From positions 186,001 to 250,000 of the forward strand of contig JBDIVM010000004.1 of assembly GCA_039805905.1 (NCBI GenBank): 64,000 nucleotides of DNA, read 5' to 3'. A program made the position numbers and the translations under genes. Below are positions 23,376 to 31,820 of this stretch, piece after piece. The notes beneath the pieces are model-generated. The model was not told where the DNA came from, searched no databases, and saw only the letters and a program-made list of their open reading frames with translations. Origin of the DNA: Thermohalobaculum sp039805905 (GTDB lineage: Bacteria; Pseudomonadota; Alphaproteobacteria; Rhodobacterales; Rhodobacteraceae). The first letter of the stretch is position 1. Each line of letters begins with the position of its first letter.

Positions 23376-24080
23376 TCAGGGTGCGAGCGGAACCTGCAGG
23401 CTCGCTGAGAGCGTCGCCAGGGCTGCTATGGCGGCACTGGCCCAGTCTGCTGCCCGGCTTACGCAGAGATGCGCTTCAGAAGAGAGAATCAGCCCGTCCT
23501 CCAGCGGTTTGAGATGGTTGGCGCGAAGGGTGCCGCCCGAGGAGGTGATGTCGGAGATCGCGTCGCAGCTCAGGTTCTTGGGCCCCGCCTCGGTCGCGCC
23601 CTGGCTGTCGATCAGGCGGTAGTCCGCCACGCCCTTCGACTGGAAGAAAGCACGGGTCAGGTTGTGATACTTGGTCGCCACCCTCAGCCCGTGGCCGTGC
23701 CGGGCACGGAAGGCCTCGGCCACCTCGTCCAGATCGGCCATGGTCTCCACGTCCACCCAGAAGGCGGGCACCGCCACGATCAGGTCGGCCTGGCCGAAGC
23801 CGAGCTTCGCTGCCAGCGCGATCCGGCGCTGCCAGTCGGGGATGTGCTCGCGGACCAGGTCCTCGCCGGTGACGCCGAGATGGATGCGGCCGGCAGCCAG
23901 CGCGTGCGCGATCTCGTTGGCTGCAAGCATGACGACGGTCACACCGTCAACGCCGCGGGCCTCGGCAGAATACTGGCGCCGGTCGCCGGTGTGCGCGATC
24001 TCGACACCGCGGGCGGCGAACCAGTCGATGGTGTCGGCCTGGAGCCGGCCCTTGGAGGGGAGGCCGAGGGTCAGCGTCAT
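23376..24080 (-). CDS. hisG: ATP phosphoribosyltransferase, short form
   Basis: 234 residues, the short HisG without the regulatory C-terminal domain, which needs HisZ. It makes phosphoribosyl-ATP, the first step of histidine synthesis. The Gly-Leu-Pro-Ser-Lys-Gly-Arg-Leu opening, the Gly-Val-Thr-Gly-Glu-Asp-Leu-Val block and the late Thr-Ser-Ser-Gly-Gly-Thr-Leu PRPP-binding segment are diagnostic. Its ATG overlaps the hisZ stop as ATGA. It is last of hisS-hisZ-hisG and ends 13 bases after the convergent PhyH-cupin gene. Confidence 0.96.
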   Translation of the reverse strand: MTLTLGLPSKGRLQADTIDWFAARGVEIAHTGDRRQYSAEARGVDGVTVVMLAANEIAHALAAGRIHLGVTGEDLVREHIPDWQRRIALAAKLGFGQADLIVAVPAFWVDVETMADLDEVAEAFRARHGHGLRVATKYHNLTRAFFQSKGVADYRLIDSQGATEAGPKNLSCDAISDITSSGGTLRANHLKPLEDGLILSSEAHLCVSRAADWASAAIAALATLSASLQVPLAP

Positions 24081-25231
24081 GGCGTCAGCTCCCGCGCGCG
24101 CAGCACCGCCTCGGGCCGGATCATGGCGCCGACCGCCGGAATGGCGGCCGCGGCGCCGAGGCGCTGCGTCATCGCGTCGTAGCGCCCGCCGCCGGCGAGC
24201 GGCGGCAGGTCGGCGCGGCCCTGCGCGGTGATCTCGAAGACGAAGCCCTCGTAGTATTCGAGGTTGCGGCCGAAGCCCGCGTCGAAGGGCAGGGCGGCGG
24301 CGTCGATGCCGGCTGCGTCCAGGGCCGCGAGCCGCGCCTCGAGGCGATCGAGCGCGGGGGCGATGTTGACCCCGCCCTCGGCCGTGATGGCGCGCAGCCG
24401 CGCCAGCGCGTTGCCGGCGGGACCCTTCACACCCAGCGCCGCCTCGATGAGGTCTGCCTCCCCGCGCGGCATGCGCGCCTCGCCGGCGGCCTCGGCCAGG
24501 GCGAGGGACCGGGCAACGATCTCGTCGGTCTCGCGCAGCCCCAGAACCTCGCCCGCTTCCGCGGCGAGTGCCGCCACCGCGTCGGCGGGAGCGGGCCCTG
24601 TGGCGGCGGCGAGCAGCCGGGTGCGGAGCGGGCTCGGGGCGCGCTGGCCGGCGACGGCCTCCTCGACCAGCGCGTGGAACCGGCGCGGGCGCCAGAAGTG
24701 GCGGCGGAGCTGGCGCCGCCGCCGCGCCGGCATCGGCAGCGCGTCGAGCAGTGCGAAGGCGATTCCGAGATCGCCGGTCGCAACCGACAGCGGGCCGGCG
24801 TCGAGGGCGCGCAGCCCCTCATGGATCAGCGCGAACACCTCGGCATCGGCCGCCGCGGCGTCGGGGGCGCCGAGGTTCTCGATGCCGGCCTGGAAATACT
24901 CGCTCGGCCGGGTCGAGCCCGGTGCCTGGCGCCGGAATACCGGCCCCTGATAGGCGTAGCGCGCGGCCCGGTCCCAGCCGAGCGCGCCGTGGGCGCGGAC
25001 CACCGGCACGGTGAAGTCCGGGCGCAGGCAGAGCTCGCCGCCGCCGCCGGCGCCCGGGAACAGGAAGGCGCGGGCACGGATATCCTCGCCATAGAGGTCG
25101 ATCAGGGTCTCGGCCTCGAAGAGATGCGCCGTGGTCACCGGTGCGTAGCCGGCGCGGGCATAGACTGCGGCGAGTGCCGCCAGCGCCCCGTCGAGCGCGG
25201 CGTGGTCCTCGCCGAGCCTGACCGGGGTCAT
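24077..25231 (-). CDS. hisZ: ATP phosphoribosyltransferase regulatory subunit
   Basis: 384 residues from ATG 25231, which overlaps the hisS stop. It is a class II aminoacyl-tRNA synthetase-like protein without the anticodon domain. Leu-Arg-Pro-Asp-Phe-Thr-Val-Pro-Val near residue 75, Arg-x-Ala-Tyr-Gln-Gly-Pro-Val-Phe-Arg near 96, and Gly-Phe-Gly-Arg-Asn-Leu-Glu-Tyr-Tyr near 320 fit HisZ rather than HisS. HisZ activates short HisG and carries histidine feedback. The pairing with the next gene confirms the role. Confidence 0.95.
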   Translation of the reverse strand: MTPVRLGEDHAALDGALAALAAVYARAGYAPVTTAHLFEAETLIDLYGEDIRARAFLFPGAGGGGELCLRPDFTVPVVRAHGALGWDRAARYAYQGPVFRRQAPGSTRPSEYFQAGIENLGAPDAAAADAEVFALIHEGLRALDAGPLSVATGDLGIAFALLDALPMPARRRRQLRRHFWRPRRFHALVEEAVAGQRAPSPLRTRLLAAATGPAPADAVAALAAEAGEVLGLRETDEIVARSLALAEAAGEARMPRGEADLIEAALGVKGPAGNALARLRAITAEGGVNIAPALDRLEARLAALDAAGIDAAALPFDAGFGRNLEYYEGFVFEITAQGRADLPPLAGGGRYDAMTQRLGAAAAIPAVGAMIRPEAVLRARELTP

Positions 25232-26739
25232 CCGGACGCGGCCCCTGCGCGGGCGAGCATCCTGCGGACTTCGGCCACCAGATTGGCACGCGGAACCGTG
25301 ATCTGTGCGGGCTGTGCCTTCCACGCCGCATGGGTCTCGATCTCGGCGGCGAGGCGGGCACCAAGCGCGAGGTCCTTGAGCGTGATCAGGCCTTGCGCCC
25401 GCTCGTCGCCGCCCTCGATCACGGCGACGGGCGAGGCCCGGCGGTCGGCGTATTTGAGCTGACGCCCCATATTGCCGCCGCCAAGAAACACCTCGGCGCG
25501 GATGCCGGCGGCGCGGAGCTCGGCGCACATGGTCTGGTAGGCGGCCATCTCGGCCCGATCCATGGCCAGGATCACCACCGGGCCGGCGGCCTCGGCGCTG
25601 CCGGCGCGGCCAATTTCGCGCAGCGCGGCCAGCAGCCGGTCGACGCCGATGGAGACGCCGGTCGCCGGCACCGCCTGGCCGGTGAAGCGCCTGACGAGGT
25701 CGTCGTAGCGCCCGCCGCCGGCGACCGAGCCGAACTGCCGGCGGTTGCCCTCCTCGTCGGTGATCTCGAAGGTGAGCTCGGCCTCGTAGACCGGACCGGT
25801 GTAGTAGCCGAGGCCCCGGACCACCGAGGGGTCGATGACGGCGCGAGCGGCGTAGCCCTGGGCCTCGAGCAGCTCGGCGATGGTCTCGAGCTCCTGCACC
25901 CCCTCCGTCCCGACCGGCGAGGCCGCGACCAGCTCGCGCAGCCGCGCGCAGGTGGCGGCGCTGCTGTCACGGCGGGCGGAGACGAAGCCCATGACGAGGT
26001 CGGCCTGTCCGGCGGAGATCTCCGCCCCCTTGGTGAAGTCGCCGGACTCGTCTTTCCGGCCACTGCCCAGCAGCAGCCGCACGCCCACCTCTCCCAGCCG
26101 GTCGAGCTTGTCGATGGCACGGAGCACGATTCCGCGGCGATGGGCCTCGGCCTCCGGATCGGCGGGATCGTAGACGCCAATCGCCTGCATCACCCCGTTC
26201 AGGATCTTGCGGTTGTTGATCCGGATCATCACGTCGCGGCGGGCGATGCCGGCGGCCTCGAAGGCGTCGGCCAGCATCATGCAGATCTCGGCGTCCGCCG
26301 CGACCGTGGGCGTGCCCACTGTGTCGGCATCGCACTGGTAGAACTGGCGGAACCGCCCCGGCCCCGGCTTCTCGTTGCGCCAGACCGGGCCGACCGCGTA
26401 GCGGCGGTAGGGGTTCGGCAGGTCGCTGCGGTTCTGAGCGACAAAGCGGGCGAGCGGCGCGGTCAGGTCGTAGCGCAGCCCGAGCCAGGTCCCGTCGTCG
26501 TCCTGCCAGGCGAAGATGCCCTCGTTCGGGCGGTCGACGTCGGGCAGGAACTTGCCCAGCGCCTCGACCGTCTCGACCGCCGGGGTCTCCAGCGGGTCGA
26601 AGCCGTAATGGTGGTAGACCTCGCAGATCCGGTCGAGCATCGCGCGCCTTGCGGTGACATCCGCTCCGGCATAGTCGCGGAAGCCGCGCGGGCATTCCGC
26701 CCGCGGCCGCGGGGCCTGCTTCTCCTTGTTCTTGGCCAT
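25228..26739 (-). CDS. hisS: Histidyl-tRNA synthetase
   Basis: 503 residues. It attaches histidine to tRNA-His. Motif 2 (Gly-Pro-Val-Trp-Arg-Asn-Glu-Lys-Pro-Gly-x-x-Arg-Phe-Arg-Gln-Phe), the histidine-specific Gly-Leu-Gly-Tyr-Tyr-Thr-Gly-Pro-Val-Tyr-Glu, and motif 3 (Val-Ser-Ile-Gly-Val-Asp-Arg) are present. A C-terminal anticodon-binding domain of about 100 residues follows. The class II histidyl enzyme is longer than in many bacteria, as usual in Rhodobacterales. It precedes hisZ and overlaps it by 4 bases. Confidence 0.96.
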   Translation of the reverse strand: MAKNKEKQAPRPRAECPRGFRDYAGADVTARRAMLDRICEVYHHYGFDPLETPAVETVEALGKFLPDVDRPNEGIFAWQDDDGTWLGLRYDLTAPLARFVAQNRSDLPNPYRRYAVGPVWRNEKPGPGRFRQFYQCDADTVGTPTVAADAEICMMLADAFEAAGIARRDVMIRINNRKILNGVMQAIGVYDPADPEAEAHRRGIVLRAIDKLDRLGEVGVRLLLGSGRKDESGDFTKGAEISAGQADLVMGFVSARRDSSAATCARLRELVAASPVGTEGVQELETIAELLEAQGYAARAVIDPSVVRGLGYYTGPVYEAELTFEITDEEGNRRQFGSVAGGGRYDDLVRRFTGQAVPATGVSIGVDRLLAALREIGRAGSAEAAGPVVILAMDRAEMAAYQTMCAELRAAGIRAEVFLGGGNMGRQLKYADRRASPVAVIEGGDERAQGLITLKDLALGARLAAEIETHAAWKAQPAQITVPRANLVAEVRRMLARAGAASG

Positions 26740-26822
26740 GTCCCGGGTCCGTCAGTGGTCGCCTCGGCGAGGTCGAGGCGTTCCCTAGCCGATCGGGGCG
26801 GAAGGGGCAAGCGGAGCCCTGC

Positions 26823-29063
26823 TCAGCCCGATGTGCCGGGCGGGTCTCCCGCGATTGCGCCGGCCAGCGACGCCGCACCTGCCACGGCAGGGGACAGTCC
26901 TCGGGGCGTCTCGGTTTCGGTCACCACCTCGACCTTGCGGCGGGCGAATTCGAGCCCGTTCGCGGCGAAGGCGTTGCGGAGCCGGTGATAGACCTCGCGG
27001 CGCAGCACGAACTGGGCGCGGGGCTTGCACTTGAACTTGACCCGGATCACCAGCGCCGAGTCGTCGTCGATCATGTAGATGCCCTGGCTCTTCAGCGGCT
27101 CGAGGAACTTCGACCCGTGTTCGGGATGCGCCAGCAGCGCCTGGCCGACCTCCTTGACCAGCCGCTTCACCAGATCGGGATCGGTCTCCGGCTCGAGCCG
27201 GAAGTTCATCTTGTAGATCGCCCAGTCGCGGTTGTGGTTGAACACGCTCTTCAGCTCGCCGAAGGGGATGGTGATCACCGGCCCGCGGTGGTGGCGCAGC
27301 TGCAGCGAGCGGATCGAGATCGCCTCGACCTCGCCGCGCACCTTGTTGTCGAGCTCGATGTACTCGCCGACCCGGAAGGCGTCGTCGAGCAGGAAGAAGG
27401 CGCCCGAGAAGATGTCGCGCACCAGCGTCTGGGCGCCGAAGCCAATCGCGATCCCGACGATGCCGGCCGAGGCCAGCAGCGGGCCGATGTTCACGCCGAG
27501 CGCGGCGAGCAGGATCATCGCCACCACGACCGAGAGGATCACCAGGAGCAGGTTGCGGAACAGCGGCACCAGCGTGTCGAGCCGCGAGGCGGCAGCGGTC
27601 TCGCCGCCCTCCTCGGCCCCGTCGGCCGCGCTGTGGCGGTCGCGGTGCAGCGCGGCGCGGATCAGCCGCCAGACGAAATTCGCCAGCAACAGCGTGATCG
27701 CGATGTCGAAGGCGGCGTCGGCCCAGCCGGGGGCGCCGGGGCCCTTTGCCAGGGCATAGAGGTCGATGCCCCAGAGCCAGGCGATCACGAGAACCGCCGC
27801 GAGTCCGGCCAGCATCCGCCAGGTGCCGTGCAGGACCGCCCGGTAGCGCTCGCCCGCCGGCGAGGCGCCGCGGATCATGCCGGAACAGAGCTCGAGCCCC
27901 AGCCGGTCGAAGATCGGCAGCGACAGCAGCACCAGCAGCGTTCCCGCGGGGCCGTATAGGTGCTGCTGGCCGGTGGTGATCCAGAGCGCGGCCCAGTAGG
28001 CCCAGGCAAAGACGACGTATCCCGCCAGCGCCAGCGGCGCGGCGGCGACCAGCATGCGGGCCGGCAGCCCGGGGGCGGCCTCGGCGCCGGTCAGCAGCCC
28101 CGCCATCGCCGCACGCAGCGCGCCCCAGTTGCGCACTGCGGCGCCCAGCAGCAGCCCGGCCACCGCGGTTCCGGCCAGCGTCACGGTCGCGAGCGCCGGC
28201 GGAAACCCCAGCCCGAAGGTGGGCGAGAGGCCGGCCACCAGCCAGCCGGCACCGCCAATCTGCGCCGCCCGCCGCAACAGCCCGGAGATCGCCGTGGCGG
28301 CGGAATCGGACATCTGCGCGATGCGGAGCGCCGGGGCATCGGGTGCGAAGGCGCGCCGCGTCAGCACGATGAAACCCCAACTGTAGATGACGCCGACCTC
28401 GTAGATCCAGACATAGTCGACCATCGGCCCGAGGGTGCCCGCCAGCAGCGGCGCGGTGCTCACGGTGGCCAGATCGAAGGCGCCGATCGGGGTGAGCTCG
28501 ACCAGCCCGAGCGCAAGGGTGCGGACCACGCGGTCCCAGTAGCCGGCGCGGTCGGCTGAACCGGCGGGCGCGGTCATCAGCCATTCTCGCCAACCGCGGG
28601 TCGCCCGGCCGACCGCCGCGGCGGCCAGGACGCCGGCAAGGCCCACCGCGAGCGTGGCGGCAAGCATCGCGAGCGGGCCATGCTCGGCACGCGCGAGGCG
28701 CGCATCGATCTCTCCCCGCCGCTCGCCCAGACGCCCGATGGCGCCCGCCCAGTCGGAAAGTCGATCGCCAATGGTGCCTGCGAGCCCGGTCAGCCGGTCG
28801 CGCATGCCGATCCGCGGCTGGTCCGAGGCGGCCGCCTCGGCAGCAGCGCGCTCGTCGGCGCGGCGCCTGAGCTCGTCGCGCAGCAGGGCCCGGATCTCGG
28901 CGTCGGTCATCCGGGAGAGCAGCGAGTCGACCGCCACGGGGTCCAGATCCGCCGGAAGCGGGGCCTTGCCGCCCTCGGGAGACTGCGCCACGGCGGCGCC
29001 GGTCGCGACCGCAAGCGCGAGGCAGACGGCCGCGAGGCACCTGCGGATCACGAATGGCAGCAT
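26823..29063 (-). CDS. Large MscS-type mechanosensitive channel
   Basis: 746 residues from ATG 29063. A signal peptide ends near Val-Ala-Gln at about 27. Residues 45-95 are a charged periplasmic region. About ten membrane segments follow, the last ending in the MscS pore helix. The MscS core has Gly-Phe-Gly-Ala-Gln-Thr-Leu-Val-Arg-Asp at about 575 and Asp-Asp-Ala-Phe-Arg-Val-Gly-Glu-Tyr-Ile-Glu, then the C-terminal alpha/beta domain to about 720. It is larger than the 286-residue E. coli MscS and resembles MscK/YbdG-type multi-span members. It is thought to open under membrane tension during hypo-osmotic shock. Confidence 0.92.
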   Translation of the reverse strand: MLPFVIRRCLAAVCLALAVATGAAVAQSPEGGKAPLPADLDPVAVDSLLSRMTDAEIRALLRDELRRRADERAAAEAAASDQPRIGMRDRLTGLAGTIGDRLSDWAGAIGRLGERRGEIDARLARAEHGPLAMLAATLAVGLAGVLAAAAVGRATRGWREWLMTAPAGSADRAGYWDRVVRTLALGLVELTPIGAFDLATVSTAPLLAGTLGPMVDYVWIYEVGVIYSWGFIVLTRRAFAPDAPALRIAQMSDSAATAISGLLRRAAQIGGAGWLVAGLSPTFGLGFPPALATVTLAGTAVAGLLLGAAVRNWGALRAAMAGLLTGAEAAPGLPARMLVAAAPLALAGYVVFAWAYWAALWITTGQQHLYGPAGTLLVLLSLPIFDRLGLELCSGMIRGASPAGERYRAVLHGTWRMLAGLAAVLVIAWLWGIDLYALAKGPGAPGWADAAFDIAITLLLANFVWRLIRAALHRDRHSAADGAEEGGETAAASRLDTLVPLFRNLLLVILSVVVAMILLAALGVNIGPLLASAGIVGIAIGFGAQTLVRDIFSGAFFLLDDAFRVGEYIELDNKVRGEVEAISIRSLQLRHHRGPVITIPFGELKSVFNHNRDWAIYKMNFRLEPETDPDLVKRLVKEVGQALLAHPEHGSKFLEPLKSQGIYMIDDDSALVIRVKFKCKPRAQFVLRREVYHRLRNAFAANGLEFARRKVEVVTETETPRGLSPAVAGAASLAGAIAGDPPGTSG

Positions 29064-29199
29064 CTTCCGCCCATATCCCACATCTGATCCTGCGCGGGCG
29101 GCTGGCGCCGCGATGGCCTGAACCGTGCCGGCCGGCCGGTCCGGCGCCACAGGATAGTCCGGATTCTCCGGAGAAGGTGAGAGGGAAAGCGGCGCCGGG

Positions 29200-30549
29200 T
29201 CAGTGCAGCGCCGCCATCGCATCGGCATAACTCGATCGCTCGGCCGCATGCTCGAGGCCGAGCGCCTGGAACTCGTCGAACAGCGTGGCCAGCACATCGG
29301 CCCGCCCGAGCCTCAGCGCCGCATTGGCAAGCAGCTGGAAGAACAGGTCGCGCTGGGCATGACTGCCACCCATCTGCCAGAGGTTGCGCCGCGCCGGCAT
29401 CAACCCGTCGATCACGGCTTTGTAGTCGCCCCGGCGGAAGGCGACCGCTGCCTCGCTGGCGGGCAGCGCCGCCAGGGCGTAGCGGGGCGCCAGGCTGTTC
29501 GGGTTGCGGCCGATGAAGTCGCGCATCCGGGCGATCAGCTCTGCCGCCTCGGTGTCGCGCCCCGCTGCGGCAAGCGCCAGCGCGCAATGGGCGCTGGTGA
29601 AGGGGCTGGCGTGGTTTCCGATGCGCGGCCGGGCAAGCTCGGCCAGCGACGCCCAGCGGTCGCCCACGTCGATGCCGCGCAGCTCGAGCCGCTGCAGCAG
29701 GGCGACGTCATTCTGGATGTCGACATAGAAATCCGGAACCGCCTTCATCAGGGGCGAATCAAGGTCGCGCAGCCGGTTGTCGTAGATCTCCAGCGCCGGC
29801 GCGTAATCGCCCGCCTCGGTATGGAACAGCGCCAGATGCCACCAGTTGTGATGCTGGATGTGGTTGCGCCCGGCCCAGTTGCCGGTGAGCCCCGAGACCC
29901 AGTCGACCCCGTCGCGCAGCCGGGACTGCATGACCAGCACATGCGCGACCGCATGGGCGCCCCAGCAGTCCGCAGGGTCAAGCGCGACCGCTGCCTTGCC
30001 GTGGCGCTCGGCCTCGGCATAGGCGCCGTTCTCCTCGAGCCCGAAGGCGCGGATCGAGAGGAAGCCCGGATAGCCCGGAACATCGGCCGACCAGCGCGGC
30101 GCCGCGCGCTCGGAGATATCCCGCATCCAGGCGACCTCGCCAATCCAGAAAAGCTCGAACTGCGACAGGCGGAGCGAAAGGAGATCGTGCGGATGCGCGC
30201 GCGCGATCGCCTCGTAGTGACTGGCCGCCTCGGTGACGTTGCCGGCGATCGACGCCGCAAGGGCCGAGATGTAATGTCGTTCGCGGTCCGTCTCGGGCGG
30301 GCGCGCTGCACGGGCAGCCGCGAGCAGCGCCTCGGCCTTGCCGTTGAGTTCGGGCTTCCGCAGCCCGCACATCAGGATGCCCTTCACTGCATGGGGCAGC
30401 GCAAAATCCGGATCGGCAGCCTGCGCCGTCGCGAGGCGATCCATCACGTCGGTGCGCCAGCCGACATAGGCATTGATCGCGTGGTCGAGTGCCTGGGCGG
30501 CGGCGGCGCTTCCGGTCGTCAGCCTGTGGCCCCATTGATCCCGTTTCAT
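29200..30549 (-). CDS. TTC38-like tetratricopeptide protein
   Basis: 449 residues, alpha-helical throughout. The Arg-Glu-Arg-His-Tyr-Ile-Ser-Ala-Leu-Ala block near 90, the Glu-Arg-His-Gly-Lys-Ala-Ala-Val near 182, the Ala-His-Ala-Val-Ala-His-Val-Leu block near 200 and the Trp-x-Gly-Arg-Asn-His-Ile-Gln-His-His-Asn-Trp-Trp-His segment near 225 are conserved in the TTC38 family, found in animals and in bacteria. Function is unknown. No signal peptide is seen, so it is probably cytoplasmic. It lies alone between the MscS gene and an orphan pilin gene. Confidence 0.82.
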   Translation of the reverse strand: MKRDQWGHRLTTGSAAAAQALDHAINAYVGWRTDVMDRLATAQAADPDFALPHAVKGILMCGLRKPELNGKAEALLAAARAARPPETDRERHYISALAASIAGNVTEAASHYEAIARAHPHDLLSLRLSQFELFWIGEVAWMRDISERAAPRWSADVPGYPGFLSIRAFGLEENGAYAEAERHGKAAVALDPADCWGAHAVAHVLVMQSRLRDGVDWVSGLTGNWAGRNHIQHHNWWHLALFHTEAGDYAPALEIYDNRLRDLDSPLMKAVPDFYVDIQNDVALLQRLELRGIDVGDRWASLAELARPRIGNHASPFTSAHCALALAAAGRDTEAAELIARMRDFIGRNPNSLAPRYALAALPASEAAVAFRRGDYKAVIDGLMPARRNLWQMGGSHAQRDLFFQLLANAALRLGRADVLATLFDEFQALGLEHAAERSSYADAMAALH

Positions 30550-30700
30550 GGCATTCTCCAGATACGGATGACGCGACCACCCGGCTTCTTCCGGCTGGCC
30601 TTGGCGTCGCCCGCGGTGCCAGACGCGGGCACCATAGCGAGACTGCCGCGGTTGCGCGATGCACGTTTTCAGGGAAAAGAGTCCCGCAATGGTTGAATGA

Positions 30701-30709
30701 TGGTAAAAT
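30701..30709 (+). promoter_or_regulatory. Possible extended -10 promoter for the orphan pilin at 30778
   Basis: TGGTAAAAT (TGG at 30701-30703, TAAAAT at 30704-30709) fits an extended -10 element. No good -35 lies 17 bases upstream. The element resembles TGGTATTAA ahead of the flp gene at 43003. A 10-base palindrome ATTCGCGAAT lies just downstream. Confidence 0.35.
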
Positions 30710-30777
30710 ATTCGCGAATCGTTCCGCGCTCGGCCGGAGCCCGTGCGGAATGTTGCTGTGGTGCCCCGGAGTGCTGG

Positions 30778-31113
30778 ATGATCAGTTTGCGTAAGTTGGT
30801 TCGGGACGAAAGCGGCGCAGCGGCGATCGACTGGATCAGTCTCGTCAGCGCGGTGCTGCTGCTTGGGCTGGTGGTTGTCTATTCCGTCTACAACGTGGGT
30901 GTTGCGTCGGTTGCATGGAAGGTGGAGTCTGCGCTCGATGACGTGCAGTTCGGCGCCGATCCCGATGCATTGCCGGATCTCGCAAACCGGTCAGTTGTGA
31001 CTGTGGGCCGTCAGCCGGTCCTGACGACGGATTCTCTCGCGGCACGTCCGGCGGTCGGCACGATCAGCGTCGCGCCCGCAGGACGGATCGCCCGGCCGGC
31101 GCCGGCAGAGTAG
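30778..31113 (+). CDS. Orphan Flp-type pilin, long form
   Basis: 111 residues from ATG 30778. The N-terminal part reads RKLVRDESGAAAIDWISLVS, then a hydrophobic helix to about 48. This is the Flp/Fap pilin arrangement: a short basic leader, a Gly cleavage site, and a 20-residue membrane helix with Asp-Trp at positions +5/+6 in place of the usual Glu-Tyr. The other two pilins in the window share the Gly-Ala-x-x-(Ile/Val)-Asp-Trp core. Unlike them it has an extra polar, Ala/Pro-rich tail of about 50 residues. It is not next to the Tad locus. Probably a substrate of the prepilin peptidase at 52956. Name not assigned. Confidence 0.7.
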   Translation: MISLRKLVRDESGAAAIDWISLVSAVLLLGLVVVYSVYNVGVASVAWKVESALDDVQFGADPDALPDLANRSVVTVGRQPVLTTDSLAARPAVGTISVAPAGRIARPAPAE

Positions 31114-31125
31114 CCGGGAGCGCTG

Positions 31126-31578
31126 TCAGCCGAGAGCCGCCTTCACCTGATCTCCCGCGGCTGCAAAGTCCATTCGGCCCGCGTAGCGCGCCTTCAGGGT
31201 GCTCATGACCTTGCCCATGTCCCGGATCGAAGCGGCCCCTGTCTCCTCCATCGCCTCGCGAATCGCCTCGCGGATTTCTCCGGCGCCCAGCGGCTTCGGC
31301 ATGAACTCGTTGATGATCCTGATCTCGGCGCGCTCGGCCTCGGCCAGTTCCATCCGGCCGGCCGCCTCATAGGTCGCGGCCGACTCCTCGCGTTGCTTCA
31401 CCATCTTCGCGAGCAACGCAAGGATGCCGGCCTCGTCCAGGCCAGCCGAACTCTCCTCGCTCCGAAGCGCGATATCCCGGTCCTTTATGGCTGCGATCAT
31501 CAGCCTGAGGGTGCTGGTTCGATGCTTGTCCTTGGCGAGCATGGCGTCGCGCAATGCGGCGTTGATGTGGTCGCGCAT
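31126..31578 (-). CDS. GatB/YqeY domain protein
   Basis: 150 residues with the YqeY opening: an Asp-x-Ile-Asn-x-Ala-Leu-Arg-Asp-Ala-Met-Leu-Ala-Lys-Asp-Lys helix, then the conserved Ser-Thr-Leu-Arg-Leu-Met-x-Ala-Ala-Ile-Lys block. The Lys-Gln-Arg-Glu-Glu-Ser-Ala near 67 and the C-terminal Met-Gly-Lys-Val-Met block are also family marks. It resembles the tail of GatB and may bind tRNA, but its role is not known. It diverges from carA and converges with the orphan pilin. Confidence 0.93.
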   Translation of the reverse strand: MRDHINAALRDAMLAKDKHRTSTLRLMIAAIKDRDIALRSEESSAGLDEAGILALLAKMVKQREESAATYEAAGRMELAEAERAEIRIINEFMPKPLGAGEIREAIREAMEETGAASIRDMGKVMSTLKARYAGRMDFAAAGDQVKAALG

Positions 31579-31685
31579 CGACTCCTCGTCCGATGGTGCC
31601 GCTGCCTGCGGCCGGGAGCGCGAGCCTACACCACCGATGATGCTCCAGCAACCCGGCGAGCGCGTCGTAAATCATTGAAAAAAAT

Positions 31686-31702
31686 AGGAAATTATATTTC
31701 CT
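31686..31702. repeat. 17-bp AT-rich inverted repeat upstream of carA
   Basis: AGGAAAT and ATTTCCT are perfect 7-base arms around TAT, 7 bases before the carA -35 box and in the yqeY/carA gap. In a high-GC genome such an AT-rich palindrome can be an operator or an UP-like element. The rest of 31579-31820 holds the carA promoter. Confidence 0.4.
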
Positions 31703-31709
31703 TCAGCGC

Positions 31710-31738
31710 TTGACGCCATCCGCAGCGCTCACTAGGTT
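31710..31738 (+). promoter_or_regulatory. Probable sigma-70 promoter of carA
   Basis: TTGACG at 31710-31715 and TAGGTT at 31733-31738 have the optimal 17-base spacing, and the carA start is about 80 bases downstream. Confidence 0.55.
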
Positions 31739-31820
31739 CCGCTGCGGGCGGCATCAGCCTGGCGGTCGGGATCGTCCTGACCGATCGGTGGGGGTGCCGG
31801 AGTTCGGCACAGTAACGGCA

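Noticed and set aside
24077..26739. hisZ and hisS as one broken synthetase gene.
   Set aside because: Each has its own complete set of motifs and start; the pair is the normal HisS plus HisZ.
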